Below, in pieces: positions 51,765-63,787 of a stretch of DNA of 64,000 nucleotides; position 1 is the stretch's first letter; the number at the start of each line of letters is the position of its first letter. The DNA comes from Sycon ciliatum. Taxonomy: Eukaryota > Porifera > Calcarea > Leucosolenida > Sycettidae. Location: assembly GCF_964019385.1 (NCBI RefSeq), contig NC_088643.1:75001096-75065095 (forward strand), in the 5' to 3' direction. The notes under the pieces are model-generated. The model made no database searches and was not told where the DNA came from. It saw only the letters and a program-made list of their open reading frames with translations. Both the position numbers and the translations under genes were made by a program.

Positions 51765-54700
51765 CTAAATCGTTTTTCTTAGCTCTTCGTCGATCTTGCG
51801 AACTGACGGTGGACCAGCTGGAATACCAATGAGATCTTGCTCGTCAGCCATAATCTTCTCTGCCCCAGCTGCAAAGGCACAACCATAAGCAGGAAAGACC
51901 ACAGACTGTCACAATGGCGCAGTTCATAGGACGCTTGCAAACTAACTTGCCATAGCAAGCACATGATTCCCTGGACTATGGCACAGAACACGGAACCAAA
52001 CACGATACCAAGAGCATGCACTAGCAACAGTCACGTACATACTCGAGTGACACTCGGCGTGCATGTGAAATATTTTCGGTTCCAGACAAAGCACCCCCCC
52101 CCCCCCCACACACACACACATTGAATGGGAGACGCACATGAAAGTCCAAAGCCCACATAGGGAAACTGGTCATCCCACCAGTGGCGGATCCAGGGGGGGG
52201 CCCAGGGGGCCTGGGCCCCCCCTTTGAAAATTTCGACCTTGGTCTAGGATTACAGTAGACTGTAGAATGAGCGCTCGAAATTACTTGGCGTGTCAAGTGG
52301 GTCACGCGTGCTGGGTACTTTTATACGTGTCCGATCACTCCGGTACATGGTGTCACGCACCGAGCATGAGTCTGTACTAGTCAGCGCGCTGTGTACCGGT
52401 GTACAACTACTGTACGCACTGCGACCTGAGGACACGGCCGCACTTCAAACATGTGAAAAACGTGCCAAAAATGCAGGGCCTGGTACATAGTGCAGCGATC
52501 GCGTTGGGCTGAAGTCCTGTTTGGTGCACGGTGCTGTCGACTTCGTCCTTCCTTTTTTCTTTTTCAATTGTCAGAAACTACAAGTATACGCTCTCTAGCT
52601 CTCTACTTCGCTTGTAGCCAACGGGTTACCTTCAGATATGAGATGAAGAGGAAAGGGTCTGACATCAGGTCGTTCTTCAGTGGACCGGTAGATAAGAGAG
52701 CTCGCGTTGGAGAGCCGTCCAAAGGTCCGTCGCGGCCGCTGTCGAGTGGAAATGTTCCAGTGCAGTTTGAAAATGTCGTGAGAATGGAATAAAACTAGAA
52801 ACCGGCGGATTCTGCTCGAAAAGGTGGCATATTCTGCTCGAAAAGCAGTGAAATTGGCAGAATCATACAAACCTTATGGCGGGCAATTCCTCGAATTCTG
52901 CTCCATACTATAGTATTTTTATCCACATACCAAACATCCATAAAACTTACCAGAAAAAGTACCGAATTCTGTCAATTTTTCTGCCGGCAGAATCCGCCGG
53001 ACCCTAAAAACAACTGCTCTTCACAGCTTCAGGACTTTGTTGTTGTTGTATTTGTTGTTTTGTTTTGGGGGGGGGGGGGCGGATACCTTGGGCCCCCTCT
53101 TCGGCCAAGTCCTGGATCCGCCACTGCCCACCACGTCATGGCCCTGTTCGGTGTGGCAATAAATATTGCACGAAGATTCACAAACAACCTCAGAAGTTTG
53201 AGGGAGATGAAACAGGAGGAAGGGCAGAAGTTGAGAGTCAGGAAAATCAAAATGATGACATGTGATATGTACTGACCGCGAATTCTGTTCATCTTTCCAT
53301 TGTAGCACATATCCCATTGGTAAGCGGTGACAAAGGAAATTGGAAGCAGTGGAGCAAACACTGCCGGGTTCTTGGTCTTGCGGAACCCACCGATGCACGC
53401 ACCAGACACGACCAGCGCAAAGGTCGCATACCAGTTGAACATCTCACGGCCGCGAGCCAGCTGCATGGCCACCTGGCGATCGCGCAGCATCAGCTGCAGC
53501 TTGATTTGCCGCTCCATCTACAGAGCAGCACAAGAAAAACGACAACAAACACAATGCACTGATGATTTTAGATGCTTTGTATGGAGTGGCAAAGCTGTGG
53601 CGGAGTGGCAGTGACCGAGCAGTTGAGCACTGGGTCACTGCAGCAGTCAATCTGTTGAATTCTTGAATTTAACTCTCTCCCGTTCAGTCTCCAACCTGGC
53701 CAATTTTCTGGAAGAAAGAGGCTAGATACTAAACCCCTCCAAAGCTCACGTTCTGGCCCTACATGCGTCCCGCAGGCAGCCCTTGCTACTTTTAAAACAT
53801 AGAATGCAATGGAGATCCCCTTGCTCAGACCACAACTGCTCGATATCTAGGTCTGCATCTCGACTCCCAGCTTCGGTGGGAGATTCAAGTTGCGACTATC
53901 ACACGGAAGACCTCCCAGAAACTGACAGCGCTGCGAGCCATTCGCTCCTGCTTAACTGAGCAACACACCCTGTTATTTTACAGATCGCTAATAATACCTG
54001 ACATGTTATATGGATCCAATGCCTTCTTCTCGGTTCTCTCTGCGCACCAACGGCATCAGCTTTCGGTCCTCGACAAGCGATGAATCTGCTGCGTTGCCAA
54101 CCAGCCATTCCCCTCCCACACAGATCCCATCTACACACGTCTTGGCCTCATCCCCATCATCCAAAACGCCCATTGTAAACTCCGCCTCCTCATGCTTCGT
54201 ATCCACACCGCCAGAATTAGCAATCTCCTGTCCAAGAGCCTATGTCGCCCACCTGAAGGTGTCACTCGGATCAATGATCCCAATGCGTACGTTGTCCCTG
54301 CCACCAGGCGAGTCTCTGGTGACTGTCAGCCGCTCATTTTTGCTGTTAGATTATGGAACGCCCTGCCCCAAGAGTTCAAGTCCCTCGCCTGCCATAGATC
54401 ATTCGAGAGACTTTTGAAGGTTTATTTCTATGGTTAGCCAGCATCTAGGCTTGGATTTGGAGTCGTCCTGCGAAGTGACTCAACTGTAGTTTTGGTTTCG
54501 TTTTGTTTGTCTTTTGTTCTTTTTCCTTTTTCCCTTGTACTTTTTTCTATCTTCTTTTTGAGTGTTTGCAGTCTGTGTTTTTCTCTCTTTCGTGGAGGTT
54601 TGTTGTATTCTTGGGTTTTAACTTTTTGAGTCTTTTGACCGTTACTGTATCGCCATCATAATATTGGGCATCAATGCCCGTTTGGTCTGCGATACAAAAT

Positions 54701-57567
54701 AAAATTTCAACAACAACTGCCACTCCGCTGAAGCTTTGTCACTCCATACAAAGCATCTAAAAATATGACATAATCACATCTCTATATCCAAGGTCAAATG
54801 ACAGGTCTAGTACGAGCATATAATACTAATAGTGCAGAGACCTTAAGATAGTACAGCCCTCTATATCCCATAGTGTGTTATAGAGGGTTTTTTCAAGGAC
54901 GAACCAACGGTCACTTTTTGGGATCACGTGTGAGAAAATTTTGAATCGCTGGTGAACAGGCGAATCCCATGTCACATTGAGTTTGTAATGGAATGGACGC
55001 GTGGAGGTGAAAGAAGCACTAGGATGGTGCTCAACTTCATGTCCGACACTCCTGTTGACTCAGAGCAGCTGCCAGGAAGCCCTTCCATGGCTTGGGCGAA
55101 AAAGAACAAGCTTCAAAATCGCTCCAAGCACTGGCGGAGACGAACCTGTCATTGTTCGTATACTTTTCAATGTGTGACCTGTTGTTCACCACAATCTTGG
55201 GGTGAGCGCCGCTGACAGGCACGGCGCCGCGTCCTTGAACAAGCTCTATAGACCAGGGTGTTTATATCCCATAGTACCGGTATGTTATAGACCTGGGTGT
55301 TTATATGTATATAATACAACCCAACAGTACGCTTGTACGTGAAATATAAACCGACATACAAACCGAGGCGAAGCCGAGGTTTGTATGATGGTTTATATTT
55401 CACGTACAAGCGTACTAGTGGGATGTATTATACTTATGCTGACCTTCATACAAACTGACAGTCAACTTCTTCCTGTTTCTATGGTGGCGGTCTATATGGG
55501 GTTTGTATGAGGTTTAGGCCATCATTTTTTATATCTATGACTATGTTTCGCGTCGTCCGCACGCATATGTTTTGCCTTTTTTTAGGAAAAAAAATAAAAA
55601 ATCGAACATGCACAGTGAGTGTACGATTGTGCGAATCATCAGTGTCGACTGGTTGCATATGGCGAAGCTAGGATTCAGAAATGGCCTCGAGGCCAGCGTT
55701 GGTAAATCATTTGTTCGGCATCTGCGAGCAGTATTCTATGAGCTTACACCAGACCGCATCGATCGCCTCAAGCTGAGAGGATGCGTCGTTCCGGACCTCT
55801 TTGCACCGCTGCTGAAGTCTGAGTACTGTACAATAATCCAGCGAAACATGGGCACCAACGGTTGCCTCCTCTGTCCAAAGTGAATATTTACTCACACTGA
55901 TAACCCAGATGTTGTGCTTGGATGTAGGATTTTTCTTTCGAATGTACACCATGCACAAGGTATTGTGCTATGTACAGTGCTATACCTGATGAGCCTTTTT
56001 TATTATTTTGCATTTTTTTCCACCTCTCGCATAATGATTCTGGAAGTTGAACTGACGCGAAACATACCGTATTTTTCCGGTTGTAAGTCGACCTTTTACG
56101 ACTTAAAATAGAAGCAGAAAGGGTGGGGGTCGACTTACAACCGGGATTCGACTTATAACCGGGAACTATCAGTATCTTACAAAAAATGACCTGCACTGCA
56201 TTCACGGATGCACCATGTTTACACATTTTTGCCAGTTTATTGGCCTTTTTCAAGGATTGGGACGTTATATCCTCCAATAAGGAATGCTGACATGATTTGT
56301 TGATGTGTTAGTACCAGGAGGTGGTTAGTAGTGCTTCTTTGGGTGAAAACTTTAAAACACAGAATTGAGACCTCCAGATAGGGGGGTCGACTTATAACCG
56401 GGGTCGACTTACAACCGGTAAAATACGGTAGATATAAAAAATGATGGCCTTATACGCCCAGTATAAGCCGCCAGCATGATGGGCAAGTTGACTGGAAGTT
56501 TGTATGAAAGGTCAGCATAACCCATAGTACCGGTATGTTATAGACCAGGGTATTATACACCGTGGTTTCACTCTGCATGTACATTGTTCTTGCCGGGAAA
56601 AGAATATGAGGTTACACAAGTAATGCTAGACTACCGTAAAAGACCGTAAATAATTACGTATTTACTTTCGAATTTAGTGACACAACCCGTACTAACTTTC
56701 GGGCGGGTACTGACTTTCGGGCGCGAACTAACTTTCGGACCTGACTTGTGTGTAGTGGAGAAGTCATTTTCATGTCGATGTACATGTACATGCTACGTGC
56801 TGCATGTGCGCACCGTACCGGTACTTATTTCGGGCAGTATGTTTATCGGGCTTGACTTGACTTCAACAGACAGAGCCAAAAGAATGAAGGGGGTATTTCT
56901 TTCGGGCAGGTACTTATTTACGGACTTACTACCACTTTTATGTCAAAAATTCAAAAAATTCACGTAAAATTCGACGTGTTTTACGTGAGTTGACTGTCCT
57001 GCACGTAACTTCGTGACGCGGGTTTTTGGAAGTTTCGCTTGGTTATCCCGATCGAATTTGTGTGAGTTTCCGTAGTTTTATCGAGTTTTATCGAGTTTGT
57101 TGGAAGATTTGATATTTGTGCGAACTTAACCTGAATCCTGCCAGGCAAAATTTCACGTCACATCGCACGTGTAACTTGACCTCTAAAAATTACACGTAAC
57201 GTGAGATTTGCACCGCGTTTTGAAAAAAGGCAAAAAAGGTGTAACTTAACCTCTCTACTGTTACCAGTAATCGTACGTCACAATAATGCAACTCCATGAG
57301 TGACTATGGCAAAGAATAGTCATGTATGTACAGGATAAAGATAAAATAATCTGTGCAATGCAACACAATGTATGTGGACGACGGTTTCAATTTTCAAGTA
57401 AGTGCCTTTTCACTGCTTCTTTAAATACAGCAAATTTGAAACTTCGCCACAAACTTCAAATAATAATAATAATTACTAGTACTTACCATATTACGCTGCA
57501 TTGAAGCTTGAACCTCTATTTGCTCCTTCATATTCTCCTTCATCGCTGATCCAATCACACTACCCAT
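51765..57567 (-). CDS. PLGRKT: plasminogen receptor (KT) family membrane protein
   Basis: Three exons on the minus strand: 57487-57567 (MGSVIGSAMKENMKEQIEVQ), 53277-53517 (MERQIKLQLMLRDRQVAMQL) and 51765-51868 with stop. The phases match and give 141 residues versus 147 in human. The N-terminal amphipathic helix is followed by two membrane segments (FNWYATFALVVSGACIGGF and APLLPISFVTAYQWDMCY) in a hairpin. The tail has DLIGIPAGPPSVRKIDEEL, equivalent to the conserved LQLPRGMITFESIE region. Vertebrate members bind plasminogen through a C-terminal lysine; this protein ends LRKTI and lacks it. The start is the Met matching the family's MGxxxSxxM. Introns contain a hAT-like element and a LINE tail. 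Confidence 0.92.
52179..53126. mobile_element. non-autonomous hAT-like element
   Basis: 948 bp with perfect 16-bp inverted ends CAGTGGCGGATCCAGG next to poly-G/C. A CCCAC direct repeat flanks it. The interior encodes MKRKGSDIRSFFSGPVDKR and about 30 more residues, then stops; this resembles the N-terminus of hAT-family transposases. Located in PLGRKT intron 2. Confidence 0.65.
53568..54763. repeat. inverted flanks around a LINE tail
   Basis: GATGCTTTGTATGGAGTGG followed by a CAAAGCTG-GGCGGAGTGGCAG stretch at 53568-53611 recurs inverted at 54717-54763. The LINE fragment lies between the two arms, so a palindromic element was probably split by the LINE insertion. Confidence 0.7.
53690..54715 (+). 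pseudogene. LINE C-terminal fragment with 3' tail
   Basis: Encodes ARYLGLHLDSQLRWEIQVAT, LLFYRSLIIPDMLYGSNAFF and, after a frameshift near 54080, PFPSHTDPIYTRLGLIPI, AVRLWNALPQEFKSLACHRS and FERLLKVYF, then a stop at 54437. This is the region after RT in CR1/jockey-like LINEs. The 3' tail ends AATAAAATTTCAACAACAAC. It is 5'-truncated. Confidence 0.8.
55316..55431. repeat. palindrome with 55-bp arms
   Basis: GTATAATACAACCCAACAGT arm with the reverse complement ending at 55431 and a GAGGCGAAGCCGAG centre. It directly adjoins the element at 55436. Confidence 0.8.
55436..56523. mobile_element. 1.09-kb inverted-repeat element with nested MITE
   Basis: Ends GCTGACCTTCATACAAACT on the left and its near reverse complement on the right. 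A second matched pair GGCCATCATTTTTTATATCT lies about 80 bp inside. The ORF 55572-55883 (includes SVDWLHMAKLGFRNGLEASV) is unrecognised. PLGRKT intron 1. Confidence 0.65.
56067..56428. mobile_element. Tc1/mariner-like MITE, TA duplication
   Basis: 362 bp with TIRs CCGTATTTTTCCGGTTGTAA on the left and CCGTATTTTACCGGTTGTAA on the right, TA at both flanks. GGTTGTAAGTCGAC motifs are repeated inside both ends. Nested within 55436-56523. Confidence 0.8.
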
Positions 57568-58490
57568 GGCTGCGTTTTCCAGCGAGATAACTCTTTCCTT
57601 TAGAAACTCAATCAAGTTATTTTTATTACCTGCCCTACTGCTGGTAATAATTCAAAAAAAGCACCTTCTCGCTCTTTTTTCACTATTCACTTTTCCACTC
57701 CATCCAAAGTCTTTTGTAGTGTCAAGTTTTTCACGTGGCAAGTTCACGTAGTCTACGTAGATTCTCTATGTAGCCGGCCTTGTTATGTAGGTTACGTAAC
57801 GACTGCGTACATACATTTCTGTACATGACTCGTGCTTGTGTGTGACTCTCTGGCAGACTCTGCTTTCTGCCGCACTGGCAGTTGCTGAAGCTCGGATTGT
57901 GGTCTGATCCAGCTCAGAAGCCGGCAGTATTTTGTGTGGGAACTGAACGGATTTTTGTCATCAAGTGTACAGTGTTTTACTCTCTCATTGCTTTTTGATC
58001 CATGTTAACGTTATGTGTTTTATGGTGTTTTTATGTCCTGTATTTTTTTCACGCGGAGAAGGCGGACGCGTACCGGACAGCCCGAATTCGCGAACCGTGC
58101 CCATTTTCAATGTTTTGAGTTTTGCCCGTACATACATGACTTGTACAATCATGTACAGTATACGGTAACCAGAAGCCCCCCCCCCCAAACACACACACAC
58201 ACAGACTCCGAAAGAAAAGAAATCCGGTGCAAAGACAGACGATAACGGATACAACCGTATTCCCGAAGGGATTGTATTATGTTATTTATGTACTCTTGGT
58301 ACCACCATGGGATACTAGTAACGGCCTACTAACTTACTCCCAGTATTCATACGGTCACGAGGCAGTTTTCCGGGCCAAGTTCTCAGTGATGCGTCCTCTG
58401 TTCTTCTCAGGCCCCTCCTCTTACCATGCTCACCATGCTTACCAACCGTGAACGATGAACACACCAACACACACTACACTGATGTGGCTA

Positions 58491-58726
58491 CAGTAGAGTC
58501 GCGCGCTGAAGAATGTCGAGCCCAAGAACGTCCAGCCTGAAATTTGGCACCACAGACTAAAGCTAAGAACGGCGGTGTTGGTTTTCTAGCAGCTTGTGGG
58601 ATACATATGATCCAGTATGGTTTGTTTCTAAGAACGTGCTATAAGAACACAGCCAGATTTCTGAAAAATAAGAACGTCCCAGGCTAACCCCTTGGAAACA
58701 ACGTTCTTGGGCGCGCGACTCTACTG
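58491..58726. mobile_element. 236-bp MITE
   Basis: Ends CAGTAGAGTCGCGCGC and GCGCGCGACTCTACTG. TA on the left flank only. Inner motif AAGAACGT is repeated. Confidence 0.65.
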
Positions 58727-59213
58727 CGTGTTTAGACTCCTCGCAAACGTATCGTTTTGCCGTCCTTAAACAAACAGTCCATTGGGGAGAAGGGGGGGGG
58801 GCACAAGACGATGAACATGACATCAGTCACACATACAGGCAAATAGCACACACGCCTTTGGAGGTGGTACGGCCGGAGGGGCCGGGATGTCCCCCGGATT
58901 TTTTTGAAATTAGGGTACAAAATCCTGCATTCAGGGCGAAAAAGTGGTCCGGCTTTGGCCGGACCGGCTGCTACGCCCCTGGTATAGCTATGGCATAATC
59001 GGACAAGCTTAGCGATCCATGCCGTTCAGCACAGCGCTATAGCAAGCAATGTCCGTGTGGGGGTTGGGGGAGTCACGTGTGAAGGGAAGGATCGCTGTTC
59101 ATTTCAGGGACGACGCCGCGTAAAGCGTTTGTGACGGGCCTCTATGGCAGTCTCCGTCAGTGAAAGCCGAAAGGGCAATACGCGGCACTGACACAATCAC
59201 AAGCATCAACCTA

Positions 59214-59600
59214 CAGTCCATTCAGAAAAAAGATGATATCCTAGCTTTTGGCCATAAACGGGTCAAATTTTGAGTTTTCGTCTCAATATTTTTGGCAATC
59301 CCCTATGGAATGCTCTTCCAATTGTGTTTTTGAAGTCTAGTTCTCCAAAGAGCAAGCCATAACAAGAATAGGATTTCGGCCAGGTTTTGCCCCCAACGTA
59401 CTGAATTTGGGAAAACCATGAAAATCCAGGCAGTTCACTTCACTTGCATAACAGTACATTTGCGGTTCGAACCCCAGTTGAGGTTCATTTTGGACCCTTT
59501 TCAAGTTTCGAATCTCGCGGCACTATGTACCACAAAATCGCCAAATACAGGAGCTCTCCAGAGCCAGCGCTCATCTTTTTCTGAATGGACTCAGTCACTG
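59214..59600. mobile_element. Tc1/mariner-like MITE, TA duplication
   Basis: 387 bp, ends CAGT, TA on both sides. AGTCCATTCAGAAAAA-GATGA appears at both ends inverted, with an extra 8 bp on the right end. Confidence 0.7.
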
Positions 59601-60279
59601 TAGTCCTGTGAGAGAATGGGCTGCAGTTCAATGTACGAAATATCAGAAATACTGTCAATCATGATCCAACAAGAGTACACCCTAGCTGAATGGCAGCATG
59701 CCGATATTCTGGACAAGTCCGCATCGCGAGCATGGAAATGATTGTCAGGTATTGACAACTGTCGTAACTGCTCTAGAACTTAGTCGGCTGGGCATGTTGA
59801 CAGCGAATCTAAACGGGGGGGGGGGGGGGGGGCTCTAGTGGATGCCAGGTATGCTATGTCAGCTGACGATGTCTGGGTGTGCCCAATACGGAGATCGGAG
59901 ACTGCTGGATACTGACACCGCCAGTAAGTTACTTTGAAGCAGCAGATCATTCAACTGGAGAGCATCGGCTAGTTCAGCAAATCATACCGGAGAACATTTC
60001 ACATGTACCGGTACATGTAACATATCAATATTCCTGGTCGGGGAGCTGGAAAGAAACTGTATTTCCACTGATCGTGGTTCTTGCCTGATCAGTATGCGAT
60101 GATACGATGTTGCGCCTGAAAGTGAAATGATCTGGAGCTCATTCATCACGAGCCATCACTGTACTGCTAGTTATAGCAGCCACAGGTGCAAACCTGGGCA
60201 CAGAACCACATGATCAAGGGTGTCGAAAAGTGACGGTGGATTCTGAGCTGCAAATTGTGTCACGGCGTACATATAGAGC

Positions 60280-60475
60280 AGCACGCTTTGCACCACACCA
60301 ATGCAAAGGGCACCGCCGGTATCTCCACACGGTCCGATGTGGTGTAGAGCCATGTGATTCACAATGGTTCACTATCTACCACCATACCAATGCAAGGGCC
60401 ACCGTAGTATCTCTCAACGGTCTACGTTGGGTAGAGACCAATGCGGCGGGTCACAGTGGTTCACTATCTACAGAA
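60280..60475. repeat. tandem repeat of about 90 bp, two diverged copies
   Basis: CACCA-ACCAATGCAA-GGGC-ACCG units followed by TGGTTCACTATCTAC, repeated twice. Confidence 0.65.
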
Positions 60476-60643
60476 TGGGTTCTATTATGGTAGGTCTAGC
60501 GTCCTGCATGAAGCTGACTCATGTCACGACAGAACTTAGCGAGATGATGCCGCAGAGAAAAGGCATGCCGTATACCAAACCGCTTATAGCTGGCACGTGT
60601 AAAGCTACAAGAGCCGGGGAAAGCGCTGGGTTAGCCATGTACT

Positions 60644-63600
60644 TCAAATGATGCCTTGATGCGCCAGCAGGCCGATGATCGGCAGGCAAGCTGCAATGAC
60701 AAGACCGGCTGGTCGTGGTGCCAACACACCCAGCCTGAACAGCACCGTGGGCACGGCGAAGACCAGCGTCACTCCGGCCGCTACTCTCCGAGCATGTGCA
60801 CTGTTAGCAAGTGCTCCACTCCCTGCAGATAACACATACACATTATACAGTCAGGATCGGCTATAGACTCTATAGAGAGCCCTGGTTCAAGAATACATCG
60901 GCTAAAGTGATATCAGAACAAAAATTCAACTCGGATGGTGAGCCAATTTAGATTATGGTGAAAAAGGAGAAGGACACAATGTTACGAGTTATGACTAACT
61001 GTCCACCAACGTAACCAGATCTTATACAGTCAGCGAGTGCTTGTCAGTTTTGTGCCATTTTGTCGCACTCGCTGATTGTATAAGATCTGGTTACGTTGGT
61101 GGACAGTTAGTCATAACTCGTAACATAGTGTCCTCCTTTTTCACCAGAAAAAATATTACTTGTGTTAAAATATGAAAAGCAACATGCATTTTCCGGCAGT
61201 CAAGATATCTCTGAAAAGATATCACCGCTATAACCAATAATAGTGCAGCGGGGTGTACCACATGCCTGGCAGCACTACTTTTTTAAAGCCAAGTTTGACA
61301 TAATCACACACACAGCACTAATGGCAGTTATTTACTACAAACAAAAGAGAAAAAAGTACAAACCTGAGGTTGACTTGTCTGGGTGCACTCCTGCCATTGT
61401 TACAGGCAATGCTACCTTGAACTGCAAGAAGACGGGCTGCAAACAAGCAAGCGAGCAAGCAATGCACACCGGTGCCATATCATCATCCCAATCTAGAATT
61501 ATTCTAACGTGTTCATGTATCCCTCCAGTCCTACTAAGACATTTCTGATAAAGTGGGGTTACGCAACTTGAGAAAGCACATTTTACCGTATCAATCCATA
61601 CCCCATACCAACCAATTATTTGCCCAAGATTACCTGGCCACGAAAGAATAAGCATGATTGTGCAAAGTCTGATATTTACACGTAGGAAGTGAGACATCGT
61701 AGTTCAGTGTACGCCACTGCCGCTGAACTGCAAGTGCTTCATCGCCACTCACCTTATGATCCCCCATGCAGCAGTTATTGCCGACCATGTGATACGTAAT
61801 GGACGAAGGACAAGCCTGCAAAGAGCAAATGATTGCAGATCATGCAGGTACTAACTGAACATGCGGAGACAGTCACTTACTCTATTACATGCAGCGGACA
61901 CGTCGCAGGAGGGTTACCATGACTACGGGCTCATTCAAAGGAACTCAGTGGCGCAAATACATTATTAATTTTATGATTCTACCATCAGGGAGGTTACCAT
62001 AGTATGCGGCATATGCAATTAATGCAACCCTGGGCGGGGGGCATGTAACAGAAGAGCAAGGATTTGTATAACACACTCATACAGCGTTTATCCGGGCGGT
62101 CCGGGACCGAGCACTGCCCGTAACTCCGAATCACATACAGTTTGATAGGGAAAGGCCATAGATACGGCATATGGCGTCACTATTTCCACAAAATGTGACA
62201 AAGGACGGTAGTAATATTTCCACGGAAACTCGCCCAAAGGGAGGGTGCCTGGTAGACCGACGTGCCCGTAACTTCGGAGTCCAGGTAACCGAGGTGTGAG
62301 TGTACGAAGGGTGCTGAAAAAGTTTCCGACATGAGTCACATGACACATGGTACGTTCGTTCAGAGACACCAGCATGTGGTATGAGTCAGCTACTAATGTG
62401 CCAGAAATCAACATACAATGCAGCACAATTGCAAACCTTGTCCAAGACGTCCTTTGCAGCATCATTGTAGAGCACACGGTCACACCAAGCTGGGCACCTG
62501 GCAAGCAAAAAAGCGAGAAAGTTTGCCATAGAGCAGCTACATCCGGTATTCTAACGCACCACCATACCAGCGGCCATCTGCTACCTTCAGTGGTCTGGCA
62601 CTGGAGCACCAAATCCATGCACATGTACCAATAGAGAGGTTTCGCTTCACGTTGTTCTGCACTACACCGTGTGAGTTTCACGTCGGTGTGGCAAATTTTG
62701 GCGTCGAAACTCCCATTCATGACGTGAGCTGAGGTCAACTCACGTTCAATGTGAACGCGAGTTTTGCAAATTTAGCCTTGCTATCAGGTTGGGATTATTG
62801 ACTCGATTTTGTCGATTTTGCCTAAACTAGCTATAAATAATATTTGTGCGACTTTGGCCTCGACAGAAAATCACTTTTTCACTTTTTTGAAGTTTTCGCT
62901 CCCAGTTTTCACTCCTGCCGTCAGCGAAACGACGTGCTTCACAAGCAACGTGAAGCGAAAGCTCTTTCTGAGCTCGCGTCAACGCAAAAAATTGACGTTC
63001 ACGTAAGAGCACAAATCACGCGGGTCGAAACGTCTCTAATATCAGCTTTCTCAAAGCCGGCGGCGAACAACCTCGGCCACTAAACAATTACAGAAAGAGG
63101 AGAGACTTGAAGAGAAAGAGAGAGAAGTTGTGCACATCAGTGCTCATGACTAATCAAAGAAGACCATGCCTACCAGAATCCCTTGCTGCATCGTTCACAC
63201 AATGAGCCAGATCTACGGAGATCCCAGGCTGTGCCCGGGTCCCTGTCACAGAGCCTCACGTGTACTGACCTTGTTTCCATGTACTGCCGAGCCTCACCAC
63301 TTTCAGACAATGGATAGCTGTACAGGAGACGAATAAAGAACACACCAGCACGTGACACAGGACTGGACTGCCTCCTTCAACCAGCCCTTGCTCTGCTTTA
63401 AAAGCATGAAGTGAAGCTCTACTCACCAGTGTTGGAGTCTCAAAGGTCTCAACGTGTTCGGATTCAGGCACAGTACACAGTATACAGTATACACGTCAGC
63501 AGAAGCCCGTGCCACCGGCCTTTTATTTCTTCCTTATCTTTCCTTCCACACACTGGAGAGCCCCTTGATAGGTTCCCGCAGCCTTGGGTCAATTCTTAAA

Positions 63601-63787
63601 TTAAACTTGTGACAAAACAATGGTGTAATGTAGCTTGAAAGCGTATTGCAGCAAGGCAATGCATGTCACCATGTACACCGGCAATGCTTAGCCCAGACTG
63701 AGGAAAAGAAAGCACTCACCTTGGCTGGAAGTCGATGCCTTGTTCGTGCACTCCTATTTTCACGGCTTCTTTGTCATAGGAACGCAG
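60644..63787 (-). CDS. unrecognised membrane-protein gene, partial
   Basis: Likely exons on the minus strand: 63721-63787 (RSYDKEAVKIGVHEQGIDF), 61749-61812 (SSITYHMVGNNCCMGDHK), 61371-61426 (FKVALPVTMAGVHPDKSTS) and 60644-60822 (stop). The last two join in phase to give KSTSGSGALANSAHARRV, then a hydrophobic C-terminus with two probable membrane segments (AAGVTLVFAVPTVLF and GLVIAACLPIIGLLAHQGII). The 5' part is outside the window. An exon may be missing between 61.8 and 63.7 kb, because the donor at 63721 is phase 2 while the next acceptor reads in phase 0. I do not recognise the family. Confidence 0.5.
60957..61145. repeat. hairpin with 85-bp arms
   Basis: GGTGAAAAAGGAG-AGGACAC arm and its near-exact reverse complement around a 24-bp centre (GTCAGTTTTGTGCCATTTTG). 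In an intron of the membrane-protein gene, 90 bp from a CAGT..GGATCGGCTATAG transposon end at 60848. Confidence 0.85.
61830..63715. other. probable intron, no recognised exon
   Basis: No conserved domain or repeat pair was recognised apart from CACGT/ACGTGA-rich A/T DNA around 62640-62800. Confidence 0.4.

Larger units (their letters stand above)
57600..60640. other. intergenic region with several MITEs
   Basis: No coding exon recognised. Small elements are listed separately; a poly-G run lies at 59816-59832. Confidence 0.45.

Noticed and set aside
58276..58296. Half of a 31-bp insert (ATGTACTCTTG followed by GTACCAC)
   Set aside because: No partner arm and no matching 7-bp repeat on the left, so it cannot be called an insertion.
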